This document shows positions 25,136-38,909 of a stretch of DNA of 64,000 nt, in pieces. The notes below the pieces were generated by a model that did not search any database, had not been told where the DNA came from, and saw nothing but the letters and a program-made list of their open reading frames with translations. The stretch lies in contig OX393551.1 in NCBI GenBank assembly GCA_947650365.1, positions 91,486,697-91,550,696 of the forward strand, in the 5' to 3' direction. The DNA is from Chamaelirium japonicum (taxonomy: Eukaryota; Streptophyta; Magnoliopsida; Liliales; Melanthiaceae). Within the stretch, counting starts at the first letter, position 1; every line of letters begins with the position of its first letter. A program made the position numbers and the translations under genes.

Positions 25136-27113
25136 CGAATGAATCCATTCTAATTTATTCGTATGATCCATTCTAATTCATTCACATGAATGTATCCATT
25201 CTAATTCATTCGTACGATCCATTCTATCTCATTCGTACAATCCATTCTATTTCATTCGTACGATCCATTCTAATTCATTCGCACGATCCATTCTAATTCA
25301 TTTGTAGGATCCATTCTAATTCATTCGTACGATCGATTCTAATTCATTCATACGATCCATTCTAATTCATTCGTACGATCCATTCTAATTCATTCGTACG
25401 ATCCATTCTAATTCATTCGCACAATCTATTCTAATTCATTCGTACGATCCATTCTAATTCATTCGCACGATCCATTCTAATTCATTCATACGATCCATTC
25501 TATTTCATTCGTACGATCCATTCTTACTCATTCGTACGATCCATTCTAATTCATTTGCACGAAGGTATCCATTCTAATTCATTCGTACTATCCATTATAA
25601 TTCCTTCGTATGATCCATTCTAATTCTTTCGTACGATCCATTCTAATTCATTCGTACGATCCATTCTAATTCATTCGTATGATTCATTCTAATTCCTTCG
25701 TATGATCCATTCTAATTTATTCGTACGGTATGATTCATTCTAATTCATTCGTACGATTCATTCTAATTCAATCTATTCTTATTCATTCGAACGATCCATT
25801 CTAATTCTTTCGTACGATCCATTCTAATTCATTCGTACGATTCATTCTAATTCAATCCATTCTAATTCATTCGTACGATCCATTCTAATTCTTTCGTACG
25901 ATCCATTCTAATTCATTCGTACGATTCATTCTAATTCGATCCATTCTAATTCTTTCGTACGATCCATTCTAATTCATTCGTACGATCCATTCTAATTCAT
26001 TCGTACGATCCATTCTAATTCCTTCGTATGATCCATTCTAATTCATTCGTACGGTATGATTCATTCTAATTCATTCGTACGATTCATTCTAATTCAATCT
26101 ATTCTAATTCATTCGTACGATCCATTCTAATTCTTTCGTACGATCCATTCTAATTCATTCGTACGATTCATTCTAATTCAATCCATTCTAATTCATTCGT
26201 ACGATCCATTCTTACTCATTCGTACGATCCATTCTAATTCATTCGCACGAATGAATCCATTCTAATTCATTTGTATGATCCATTCTAATTCATTCGCATG
26301 AATGTATCCATTCTAATTCATTCGTACGATCCATTCTATCTCATTCGTACAATCCATTCTATTTCATTCGTACGATCCATTCTAATTCATTCGCACGATC
26401 CATTCTAATTCATTCGCATGATCCATTCTAATTCATTCGTACGATCTATTCTAATTCATTCATATGATCCATTCTAATTCATTCGCACAAATGTATCCAT
26501 TCTAATTCATTCGTACGATCTATTCTAATTCATTCGCACAATCTATTCTAATTCATTCATACGATCCATTCTAATTTATTCGCACGATCCATTCTAATTC
26601 ATTCATACGATCCATTCTAATTCATTCATATGATCCATTCTAATTCATTCGCACGATCCATTCTTACTCATTCGTACGATCCAATCTAATTCATTCGCAC
26701 GATCCATTCTAATTCATTAATACGATCCATTCTAATTCATTCGCACGATCAATTCTAATTCATTCACACTCATACGATCCATTCTAATTCATTCGCACGA
26801 ATGTATCCTTTCTAATTCATTCGTACGATCCATTCTAATTCATTCGCACAATCAATTCTAATTCATTCGAACGATCCATTTTAATTCATTCGTACGATCC
26901 ATTCTAATTCATTCGCACGATCCATTCTAATTCATACGCACGATCCATTCTAATTCATTAGCACGATCCATTCTAATTCATTCTTACGATCCATTCTAAT
27001 TTATTTATATGATCCAATCTAATTCATTCATACGATCCATTCTAATTCTTTCGCACGAATGTATCTATTCTAATTCATTCGTACGATCCATTCTAATTTA
27101 TTAGCACGAAAAA
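24924..27113 (+). repeat. Long forward block with 1.9-kb-scale internal order
   Basis: About 2.2 kb in one orientation. The marker GTACGGTATGATTC recurs at 25733 and 26049, a local repeat of 316 bp. The CTATCTCATTCGTACAATCC unit is at about 25226 and 26336. The run from GCATGATCC to CATTCACACTCATACG at about 26424-26780 recurs 1930 bp downstream and again in part at about 29365. Confidence 0.75.
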
Positions 27114-27367
27114 ACACGATCCACTCACATACGAATAAATTAGAATGAATTAGAATGGATTGTGTGAATGAATTAGAATGGATCGTATGAATGAATTAGA
27201 ATGGATCGTGTGAATGAATTAGAATGGATCGTGCGAATGAATTAGAATATGGATCGTACGAAGGAATTAGAATGGATCGTACGAATGAATTCGAATGTAT
27301 CCTTTCTAATTCATTCGTACGATCCATTCTAATTCCTTCGTACGATCCATTCTAATTCATTCGTACG
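26820..27367. repeat. Segmental duplication with the A6 anomaly, copy 1
   Basis: It matches 56972-57541, about 30.17 kb away, in the same orientation. Both copies contain AGCACGAAAAAACACGATCC (here at 27103) followed by ACTCACATACG. This is the clearest place where the sequence departs from 23-bp grammar. Both then cross into a reverse block with GTGTGAATG and GAATATGG units, and into junction J (27283-27302). Confidence 0.8.
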
Positions 27368-29777
27368 ATCCATTCTAATTCATTCGCACGATCCATTCTA
27401 ATTCATTCGTACGATCCATTCTATTTCATTCATACGATCCATTCTAATTCATTCATACGATCTATTCTAATTCTTTCACACGAATGTATCCATTCTAATT
27501 CATTCGTACGATCCATTCTAATTCATTTGCACGATCCATTCTAATTCATTCGTACGATCCATTCTAATTCATTCGTATGATCCATTCTAATTAATTCGTA
27601 CGATCCATTCTAATTCATTCGCACAATCTATTCTAATTCATTCGTACGATCCATTCTAATTCATTCGCACGATCCATTCTAATTCATTCATACGATCCAT
27701 TCTATTTCATTCGTACGATCCATTCTTACTCATTCGTACGATCCATTCTAATTCATTTGCACGAAGGTATCCATTCAAATTCATTCGTACTATCGATTCT
27801 AATTCCTTCGTACGATCCATTCTAATTCCTTCGTACGATCCATTCTAATTCATTCGTACGATCCATTCTAATTCATTCATACGATCCATTCTAATTCCTT
27901 CATATGATCCATTCTAATTCATTCGTACGGTATGAATCATTCTAATTCATTCGTACGATTCATTCTAATTCAATCCATTCTAATTCATTCGTACGATCCA
28001 TTCTAATTCATTCATATGATCCATCCTAATTCATTCGCATGAATGTATCCATTCTAATTCATTCGTACAATCCATTCTATTTCATTCGTACGATCCATTC
28101 TAATTTATTCGCACAATCTATTCTAATTCTTTCATACGATCCATTCTAATTTATTTGCACGATCCATTCTAATTCATTCATACGATCCATTCTAATTCAT
28201 TCATATAATCCATTCTAATTCATTCGCATGAATGTATCCATTCTAATTTATTCATACGATCCATTCTATCTCATTCGTACAATCCATTCTATTTCATTCG
28301 TACGATCCATTCTAATTCATTCGCACGATCCATTCTAATTCATTCGCATGATCCATTCTAATTCATTCGTACGATCGATTCTAATTCATTCATACGATCC
28401 ATTCTAATTCATTCGCACGAATGTATCCATTCTAATTCATTCGTACGATCCATTATAATTCATTCGCACAATCTATTCTAATTCATTCATACGATCCATT
28501 CTAATTTATTCGCACGATCCATTCTAATTCATTCATACGATCCATTCTAATTCATTCATATGATCCATTCGAATTCATTCGCACGATCCATTCTTACTCA
28601 TTCGTACGATCCATTCTAATTCATTCGCACGATCCATTCCAATTCATTAATACGATCCATTCTAATTCATTCGCACGATCCATTCTAATTCATTCACACT
28701 CATACGATCCATTCTAATTCATTCGCACGAATGTATCCTTTCTAATTCATTCGTACGATCCATTCTAATTCATTCGCACAATCTATTCTAATTCATTCGA
28801 ACGATCCATTCTAATTCATTCGTACGATCCATTCTAATTCATTCGTACGATCCATTCTAATTCATTCGCACAATCTATTCTAATTCATTCGTACGATCCA
28901 TTCTAATTCATTCGCACGATCCATTCTAATTCATTCATACGATCCATTCTATTTCATTCGTACGATCCATTCTTACTCATTCGTACGATCCATTCTAATT
29001 CATTTGCACGAAGGTATCCATTCTAATTCATTCATACTATCCATTCTAATTCCTTCGTACGATCTATTCTAATTCCTTCGTACGATCCATTCTAATTCAT
29101 TCGTACGATCCATTCTAATTCATTCGTACGATCCATTCTAATTCCTTCCTATGATCCATTCTAATTCATTCGTACGGTATGATTCATTCTAATTCATTCG
29201 TACGATTCATTCTAATTCAATCCATTCTAATTCATTCGTACGATCCATTCTAATTCATTCGTACGATCCATTCTAATTCATTCGTACGATCTATTCTATC
29301 TCATTCGTACAATCCATTCTATTTCATTCGTACGATCCATTCTAAATCATTCGCACGATCCATTCTAATTCATTCGCATGATCCATTCTAATTCATTCCT
29401 ACGATCGATTCTAATTCATTCATACGATCCATTCTAATTCATTCGCACGAATGTATCCATTCTAATTCATTCGTACGATCCATTCTAATTCATTCGCACA
29501 ATCTATTCTAATTCATTCATACGATCCATTCTAATTTATTCGCACGATCCATTCTAATTCATTCATACGATCCATTCTATTTCATTCGATCGATCCATTC
29601 TATTTCATTCGTACGATCTATTCTAATTCATTCATACGATCCATTCTAATTTATTCGCACGATCCATTCTAATTCATTCATACGATCCATTCTATTTCAT
29701 TCGTACGATCCATTCTAAATCATTCGCACAATCTATTCTATTTCATTCGTACGATCCATTCTAATTCATTCGTATGA
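27298..29777 (+). repeat. Longest forward block (about 2.5 kb)
   Basis: It is made of forward units with recurring internal order. GTACGGTATGA occurs near 27928 and 29174, CTATCTCATTCGTACAATCC near 28265 and 29294, and CATTCACACTCATACG at 28691 (1930 bp after 26761). The TTTGCACGAAGGTATCC unit near 27760 and 29005 is typical of the mosaic domain. Confidence 0.75.
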
Positions 29778-31330
29778 GTGAATTAGAATGGATACGAAGG
29801 AATTAGAATGGATCGTACGAAGGAATTAGAATGGAGAATGGATCGTGCGAATGAATTAGAATGGATCGTGCGATAGGAATGGATCGTACGAATGAAATAG
29901 AATAGATCGTACGGATAAATGAATTTGGATCGTGCTAATGAATTAGAATGGATCGTACGAATGAATTAGAATGGATCGTACTAATGAATTAGAATAGATT
30001 GTGCGAATGAATTAGAATGGATCGTACGAATGAATTAGAAAGGATATATTCGTGCGAATGAATTAGAATAGATCGTATAAATGAATTAGATTGGATCGTA
30101 TTAATGAATTAGAATGGATCGTGCGAATGAATTAGAATGGATCGTACGAATGAATTAGAATGGATAGATTCGTGCGAATGAATTTGAATGGATCGTACGA
30201 AGGAATTAGAATGGATCGTACGAAGGAATTAGAATAGATCGTACGAATAAATTAGAATGGATCGTATGAATGAATTAGAATGGATCATGCGAATGAATTA
30301 AAATGGATCGTATGAATGAAATAGAATGGATCGTATGAATTAGAATGGATCGTACGAAAGAAATAGAATGGATCGTACGAATGAATTAGAATAGATTGTG
30401 CGAATGGATTAGAACGGATCATACGATTAAGTAAGAATGGATTGTACGAATGAAATAGAATAGATCGTACGAATGAATTAGAATGGATCATGCTAATGAA
30501 TTAGAATTGATCATACGAATGAATTAGAATAGATTGTGCGAATGAATTAGAATGGATCGTACGAATGAATTTGAATAGATACATTCGTGCGAATGAATTA
30601 GAATGGATCGTATGAATGAATTAGAGTGGATACATTCGTACAAATGAATTAGAATGGATCGTACAAATGAATTAGAATGGATCGTACGAATGAATTAGAA
30701 TGGATACATTCATGCGAATGAATTAGAATGGATCATGCGAATGAATTAGAATGGATTCATTCGTGCGAACGAATTAGAATGGATCGTACGAATGAGTAAG
30801 AATGGATCGTACGAATGAATTAGAATGGATTGAATTAGAATGAATCGTACGAATGAATTAGAATGGATTGAATTAGAATGAATCAAACGAATGAATTAGA
30901 ATGAATCATACCGTACGAATGACTTAGAATGGATCATACGAAGGAATTAGAATGGATCGTACGAATGAATTAGAATGGATCGTATGAAGGAATTAGAATG
31001 GATCGTACGAAGGAATTAGAATGGATAGTATGAATGAATTAGAATGGATACCTTCGTGCAAATGAATTAGAATTGATCGTACGAATGAGTAAGAATGGAT
31101 CGTACGAATGAAATAGAATGGATCGTATGAACGAATTAGAATGGATCGTGCGAATGAATTAGAATGGATCGTACGAATGAATTAGAATAGATTGTGCGAA
31201 TGAATTAGAATGGATCGTACGAATGAATTAGAATGGATCGTACGAATGAATTAGAATGGATCGTATGAATGAATTAGAATGGATCGTGCGAATGAATTAG
31301 AATGGATAGTATGAATGAAATAGAATGGAT
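29778..31330 (-). repeat. Reverse block with module M and ACCGTACG marker
   Basis: A reverse-orientation mosaic. It starts with the AATGGAGAATGG junction (about 29832), contains module M (30285-30491) and the CATACCGTACG marker near 30911. It ends at the GGATTCGCACG switch near 31327. Confidence 0.72.
30285..30491 (-). repeat. Module M, reverse copy 1
   Basis: Its signature is GATTGTGCGAATGGATTAG followed by a CATACGATTAAGTAAG unit (30394-30435). AAAATGGATCGTATG, a short GTATGAATTAG unit and two GAAATAG units flank it. The unit order matches the other module M copies. I did not find it in the 9-kb HOR copies. Confidence 0.8.
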
Positions 31331-32845
31331 TCGCACGATTGTATCCATTCTAATTCATTCGTACGATCTATTCTAATTCATTCGTACGATCCATTCTAAT
31401 TCATTAATACGATCCAATCTAATTCATTCATACGATCCATTCTAATTCATTCGTACGATCCATTCTAATTCATTAGAATATATCGTATGAATGAATTAGA
31501 TTGGATCGTATGAATGAATTAGAATGGATCGTGCGAATGAATTAGAATGGATCGTACGAATGAATTAGAATGGATCGTTTGAATGAATTAGAATGGATCG
31601 TACTTATGAATTAGAATGGGTCGTTTGAGTGAATGCGAATGGATCGTGTGAATGAATTAGAATGGATTGTATGAATGAATTAGAATGGATCGTACGAATG
31701 CATTAGAATGGATACATTCGTGCGAATCCATTCTATTTCATTCGTACGATCCATTCTAATTCATTCGCACGATCCATTCTAATTCATTCATACGATCCAT
31801 TCTAATTCATTCGTACGATCCATTCTAATTCATTCGTACGATCCATTCTAATTCATTCGTATGATCCATTCTACGATCCATTCTAATTCATTCGAACGTT
31901 CCATATTCTAATTGTACGAATGAGATAGAATGGATCGTACGAATGAATTAGAATGGAAACATTCATGCGAATGAATTAGAATGGATCATACGAATGAATT
32001 AGAATGGATTCATTCATGCGAATGAATTAGAATGGATCATACGAATGAGTAAGAATGGATCGTACGAATAAATTAGAATGGATTGAATTAGAATGGATCG
32101 TGCGAATGAATTAGAATGGATCGTACGAATGAAATAGAATGGATTCGCACGAATATATCCATTCTAATTCATTCGTACGATCCATTCTAATTCATTCGTA
32201 CAATCCATTCTAATTCATTCGCACGATCCATTAGCATTCACTCAAACAATCCATTCTAATTCATTTATATGATCCATTCTAATTCATTCGCACGAATGTA
32301 TCCATTCAAATTCATTCATACGATCCATTCTAATTCATTTGTACGAATGTATCCACTCTAATTCACTCATACGATCCATTCTAATTCATTCGCACAAATG
32401 TATCCATTCCAATTCATTCGTACGATCCATTCTAATTCATTCGTACGATCCATTCTAATTCATTCGTACTATCCATTCTAATTCATTCGCACGATCCATT
32501 CTAATTCATTTGCACGATCCATTCTAATTCATTCATACAATCCATTCTACTTCTTTTGCACGAATGTATCCATTCTAATTCATTCGTACGATCCATTCTA
32601 ATTCCTTCGTACGATCCATTCTAATTCCTTCGTACGATTCATTCTAATTCATTCGCACGAATGTATCCATTCGAATTCATTCGTACGATCCATTCTAATT
32701 CATTCACACAATCTATTCTAATTCATTCGTACGATCCATTCTAATTCATTCGCACGATCCATTCTAATTCATTTGCACGATCCATTCTAATTCATTCATA
32801 CAATCCATTCTAATTCTTTTACACGAATGTATCCATTCTAATTCA
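31331..32845. repeat. Mosaic of short alternating blocks
   Basis: Forward 31333-31472, reverse 31473-31726, forward 31727-31912, reverse 31913-32143, forward 32147-32845. The junctions CATTCGTGCGAATCC (about 31715) and GGATTCGCACGAATA (about 32142) are the two orientations of the HOR switch seen at 5670 and 7300. The reverse block at 31620 carries GTTTGAGTGAATGCG. Confidence 0.7.
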
Positions 32846-33340
32846 TTACGAATGAGTAAGAATGGATTGTACGAATGAATTCGAATGGATACATTCGTGC
32901 GATTGAATTAGAATGGATTATACGAATGAGTAAGAATGGATCGTACGAATGAAATAGAATGGATTATACGAATGAATTAGAATGGATCGTACGAATGAAT
33001 TAGCATTGATCGTGCTAATGAATTAGAATGGAACGTACGAATGAATTAGAATGGATCGTAGAATGGATTGTATGAATGAATTAGATTGGATCGTACGAAT
33101 GAGTAAGAATGGATCATATGAATGAAATAGAATCGATCGTACGTATCAATTAGAATGGATACATTCATGGGAATGAATTAGAATGGATCATACGAAGGAA
33201 TTAGAATGGATCGTACGAAGGAATTAGAATGGATCGTACGAATGAATTAGAATGGATACATTCGTGGAAAAGAAGTAGAATGGATTGTATGAAAGAATTA
33301 GAATGGATCGTACGAATGAATTAGACGTACGATCCATTCT
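32845..33340 (-). repeat. Inverted copy of HOR segment 12670-13170
   Basis: Both ends are junctions that mirror HOR switches. CATTACGAATGAG at the left mirrors CTCATTCGTAATG at 13161, and GAATTAGACGTACG at 33320 mirrors CGTACGTCTAATTC at 12680. Between them the rare units GCATTGATCGTGCTAATG, GGAACGTACG, GATCGTAGAATGG, GTACGTATCAATTAG and CATGGGAATG appear in exact mirror order. Confidence 0.83.
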
Positions 33341-34778
33341 AATTCATTCGTACAATCTATTCTAATTCATTCGTACGATCCATTCTAATTTATTCGTACA
33401 ATCCATTCTAATTCATTCGCACTAATGTATCCATTCTAATTCATTCGTACGATCCATTCTAATTCATTCATATAATCCATTCTAATTCATTCGTACGATC
33501 CATTCTAATTCCTTCGTACGAATGTATCTACTCTAATTCATTCATACGATCCATTCTAATTCATTCGCACGATCCATTCTAATTCATACGTACGATCCAT
33601 TCTAATTCATTCATATGATCCATTCTAATTCATTCGTACGATCCATTCTAATTCATTCGCACGATCTATTCTAATCCATTCTAATTCATTCGTACGATCC
33701 ATTCTAATTCATTCGCAAGATCCATTCTAATTCATTCATACGATCCAATCTAATTCATTCATACGATCCATTCAAATTCATTAATACGATCCAATCTAAT
33801 TCATTCATACGATCCATTCTAATTCCTTCGTACGATCCATTCTAATTCATACGATCCATTCTAATTCATTCGATCCATTCTAATTCATTCGTACGATCCA
33901 TTCTAATTCATTCGCACGATCCATTCTAATTCATTCATACGATCCAATCTAATTCATTCATACGATCCATTCTAATTCATTCGCACGAATGTATCCATTC
34001 TAATTCATTCGCACGATCCATTCTAATTCATTCATACGATCCATTCTAATTCATTCTTATGATCCATTCTAATTCATTTGCATGATCCATTCTTACTGAT
34101 TCGTACGATCCATTCTAATTCATTCGCACGATCCATTCTAATTCATTAATACGATCCATTCTAATTCATTCGTACGATCCATTCTAATTCATTCGTACGA
34201 TTCATTCTAATTCAATCCATTCTAATTCATTCGTACGATCCATTCTTACTCATTCGTACGATCCATTCTAATTCATTCGCACGAATGAATCCATTCTAAT
34301 TCATTCGTATGATCCATTCTAATTCATTCGCATGAATGTATCCATTCTAATTCATTCGTACGATCCATTCTATCTCATTCATACAATCCATTCTATTTCA
34401 TTCGTACGATCCATTCTAATTCATTCGCACGATCCATTCTAATTCATTCGCATGATCCATTCTAATTCATTCGTACGATCGATTCTAATTCATTCATACG
34501 ATCCATTCTAATTCATTCGCACGAATGTATCCATTCTAATTCATTCGTACGATCCATTCTAATTCATTCGCACAATCTATTCTAATTCATTCATACGATC
34601 CATTCTAATTCATACGTACGATCCATTCTACTTCATTTATACGATCCAATCTAATTCATTCATACAATCCATTCTAATTCATTCGCACGAATTTATCCAT
34701 TCTAACTCGTTCGTACGATCCATTCGAATTCATTCGCACGAATGTATCCATTCTAATTCATTCGTACGATCCATTCCG
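33328..34778 (+). repeat. Forward block, mosaic domain
   Basis: It contains shortened units near 33840-33880 (CATACGATCC and CATTCGATCC with the intervening bases missing). A run at 34190-34590 then repeats the order of 26160-26560 (CTTACTC, GAATGAATCC, CTATCTC, GCATGATCC). It ends at GATCCATTCCGTGTGAATG. Confidence 0.7.
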
Positions 34779-35999
34779 TGTGAATGAATTAGAATGCATC
34801 GTATGAATGAATTAGAATGGATATATTCGTGCGAATGAATTAGAATGGATCGTACGAATGAATTAGAATATGGATCGTACGAAGGAATTAGAATGGATCG
34901 TACGAATGAATTCGAATGTATCCTTTCTAATTTATTCGTACGAATGGATTGTATGAATGAATTAGAATGGATCGTACGAATGAATTAGAATGGATCGTAC
35001 GAATGAATTAAAATGGATCATATGAATGAAATAGAATAGATCGTACGAATGAATTAGAATGGATCGTTTGAATGAATTAGATTGGATCGTATGAATGAAT
35101 TAGAATGGATTGTACGAATGAAATAGAATAGATTGTACGAATGAATTAGAATGGATCGTACGAATGAATTAGAATGGATACATTCGTGCGAATGAATTAG
35201 AATGGATCGTATGAATGAATTAGAATCGATCGTACGAATGAATTAGAATGGATCATGCGAATGAATTAGAATGGATCGTGCGAATGAATTAGAATGGATC
35301 GTACGAATGAAATAGAATGGATTGTACGAATGAGATAGAATGGATCGTACGAATGAATTAGAATGGATACATTCATGCGAATGAATTAGAATGGATCATA
35401 CGAATGAATTAGAATGGATACCTTCTTGCAAATGAATTAGAATGGATCGTGCGAATGAATTAAAATGGATCGTATGAATGAAATAGAATGGATCGTATGA
35501 ATTAGAATGGATCGTACGAATGAAATAGAATGGATCGTACGAATGAATTAGAATAGATTATGCGAATGGATTAGAATGGATCATACGATTGAGTAAGAAT
35601 GGATTGTACGAATGAAATAGAATAGATCGTACGAATGAATTAGAATGGATCATGCTAATGAATTAGAATTGATCGTACGAATGAATTAGAATAGATTGTG
35701 CGAATGAATTAGAATGGATCGTACGAATGAATTGGAATGGATACATTCGTGCGAATGAATTAGAATGGATCGTATGAATGAATTAGAGTGGATACATTCG
35801 TACAAATGAATTAGAATGGATCGTACGAATGAATTAGAATGGATACATTCGTGCGAATGAATTAGAATGGATCATATGAATGAATTAGAATGGATCGTTT
35901 GAGTGAATGCGAATAGATCGTGCGAATGAATTAGAATGGATTATACGAATGAATTAGAATGGATTGTACGAATGAATTAGAATGGATACATTCGTGCGA
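34779..35999 (-). repeat. Reverse block with junction J, module M and module Y
   Basis: Short reverse 34779-34914, junction J at 34904-34923, a 30-bp forward remnant and then reverse sequence. Module M lies at about 35445-35660 (signature near 35556-35596). Module Y at 35690-35990 carries GAATTGGAATGG, GAATTAGAGTGG, GTACAAATG and TTTGAGTGAATGCG. Confidence 0.72.
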
Positions 36000-37497
36000 A
36001 TCCGTTCTATTTCATTCGTATGATCCATTCTAATTCATTCGCACGATCCATTCTAATTCATTCATACGATCCATTCTAATTCATTCGTATGATCCATTCT
36101 AATTCATTCGTACGATCCATTCTAATTCATTCGTACGATCCATTCTAATTCATTCGCACAATCTATTCTAATTCATTCGTACGATCCATTCTAATTCATT
36201 CGCACGATCCATTCTAATTCATTCATACGATCCATTCTATTTCATTCGTACGATCCATTCTTACTCATTCGTACAATCCATTCTAATTCATTTGCACGAA
36301 GGTATCCATTCTAATTCATTCGTACAATCCATTCTAATTCCTTCGTACGATCCATTCTAATTCCTTCGTACGATCCATTCTAATTCATTCGTACGATCCA
36401 TTCTAATTCATTCATACGATCCATTCTAATTCATTCGTAGGATCCATTCTAATTCATTCGCACGAATGGATCATATGAATGAATTAGAATGGATCGTATG
36501 AATGAATTAGAATGGATCCTGCGAATAAATTAGAATGGATCGTATGAATGAATTAGAATAGATTGTGCGAATGAATTAGAATGGATCGTGCGAATGAATT
36601 AGAATGGATACATTCGTGCGAATGAATTAGAATGGATCGTATGAATGAATTAGAATCGATCGTACGAATGAATTAGAATGGATCATGCGAATGAATTAGA
36701 ATGGATCGTGCGAATGAATTAGAATGGATCGTACGAATGAAATAGAATGGATTGTACGAATGAGATAGAATGGATCGTACGAATGAATTAGAATGGATAC
36801 ATTCATGCGAATGAATTAGAATGGATCATACGAATGAATTAGAATGGATTCATTCGTGCGAATGAATTAGAATGGATCGTACGAATGAGTAAGAATGGAT
36901 CGTACGAATGAATTAGAATGGATTGAATTTGAATGAATCATACGAATGAATTAGAATGGATCGTACGAATGAATTAGAATTGATCGTACGAATGAATTAG
37001 AATGAATTGAATTAGAATGAATCGTACGAATGAATTAGAATGAATCATACCGTACGAATGAATTAGAATAGATCATATGAAGGAATTAGAATGGATCGTA
37101 TGAATGAATTAGAATGGATCGTATGAATGAATTAGAATGGATCGTACGGAGGAATTAGAATCGATCGTACGAAGGAATTAGAATGGATAGTACGAATGAA
37201 TTAGAATGGATACCTTCGTGCAAATGAAATAGAATAGATCGTACGAATGAGTAAGAATGGATCGTACGAATGAAATAGAGTGGATCGTATGAATGAATTA
37301 GAATGGATCGTGCGAATGAATTAGAATGGATCGTACGAATGAATTAGAATAGATTGTGCGAATGAATTAGAATGGATCGTACGAATGAATTAGAATGGAT
37401 CGTACGAATGAATTAGAATGGATCGTATGAATGAATTAGAATGGATCGTGCGAATGAATTAGAATGGATCGTACGAATGAAATAGAATGGATTCGCA
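36000..37497. repeat. Forward block then reverse block, mosaic domain
   Basis: Forward 36000-36465, reverse 36466-37494. The reverse portion at about 36600-36960 repeats the unit order of 35160-35400 (GAATCGATCG, CATGCG, GAATGAGATAG, CATTCATGCG). It then carries the CATACCGTACG marker near 37050 and ends at the GGATTCGCATGAATG switch near 37489. Confidence 0.7.
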
Positions 37498-38909
37498 TGA
37501 ATGTATCCATTCTAATTCATTCGTACGATCCATTCTAATTCATTCGTACAATCCATTCTAATTCATTCGCACGATCCATTCGCATTCACTCAAACGATCC
37601 ATTCTAATTCATTCATATGATCCATTCTAATTCATTCGCACGAATGTATCCATTCTAATTCATTCGTACGATCCATTCTAATTCATTTGTACGAATATAT
37701 CAACTCTAATTCATTCATCCGATCCATTCTAATTCATTCGCACGAATGTATCCATTCAAATTCATTCGTACGATCCATTCTAATTCATTCGCACAATCTA
37801 TTCTAATTAATTCGTACGATCAATTCTAATTCATTAGCATGATCCATTCTAATTCATTCGTACGATCTATTCTATGTCATTCGTACAATCCATTCTTACT
37901 CAATCGTATGATCCATTCTAATCCATTCGCACAATCTATTCTAATTCATTCGTACGATCCATTCTATTTCATTTGCACGAAGGTATCCATTCTAATTCAT
38001 TCGTACTATCCATTCTAATTCCTTCGTACGATCCATTCTAATTCATTCGTACGATCCATTCTAATTCATTCGCACGATCTATTCTAATTCATTTGTACGA
38101 TCCATTCTATTTCATTCATACGATCCATTCTAATTCATTCATACGATCCATTCTAATTCATTCGCACGATCCATTCTAATTCATTCGTACGATCCATTAT
38201 AATTCATTCGTACGATCCATTCTAATTCATTCGCACAATCTATTCTAATTCATTCGTACGATCCATTGTAATTCATTCATACGATCCATTCTAATTCATT
38301 CGCACGATCCATTCTAATTCATTCCAATCTAATTCATTCATACGATCCATTCTACGATCCATTCTAATTCATTCGTACGTTCCATTCTAATTCATTAGCA
38401 CGATCAATGCTAATTCATTCGTACGATCCATTCTAATTCATTCTACGATCCATTATAATTCATTCGTACGATCCATTATAATTCATTCGCACAATCTATT
38501 GATTCTACGATCCATTATAATTCATTCTACGATCCATTATAATTCATTCGTACGATTCATTCTAATTCATTTGCACGAATTTATCCATTCTAATTCATTC
38601 GTACGATCCATTCTAATTCATTTGCACGATCCATTCTAATTCATTCGTACGATCCATTCTAATTCATTCGCACAATCTATTCTAATTCATTCGTACGATC
38701 CATTGTAATTCATTCATACGATCCATTCTAATTCATTCGCACGATCCATTCTAATTCATTCCAATCTAATTCATTCATACGATCCATTCTACGATCCATT
38801 CTAATTCATTCGTACGTTCCATTCTAATTCATTAGCACGATCAATGCTAATTCATTCGTACGATCCATTCTAATTCATTCGTACTATCCATTCTTACTCA
38901 TTCGTACGA
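37498..38909 (+). repeat. Forward block with partial module M and 437-bp duplication
   Basis: Forward orientation throughout. The module M signature CTTACTCAATCG...CTAATCCATTCGCACAATC is at about 37895-37935, and the module is cut after about 120 bp. The second half holds the 437-bp duplication and a cluster of shortened units. Confidence 0.75.
38190..38877 (+). repeat. 437-bp direct duplication with shortened units between
   Basis: The run containing CATTGTAATTC, CATTCCAATC, CATTCTACGATCC, GTACGTTCC and AGCACGATCAATGC occurs twice with a fixed 437-bp offset (for example 38321 and 38758, 38265 and 38702); 437 is 19 monomers. Between the copies (38430-38560) there are several truncated units of the CATTCTACGATCC type with CATTATAATTC, and one GATTCTACG join. 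Confidence 0.88.

Noticed and set aside
27107-27112. The A6 run as a poly-A tail or transcription terminator.
   Set aside because: It is only six A with no hairpin, gene or element upstream, and it is better seen as filler at a rearrangement junction.
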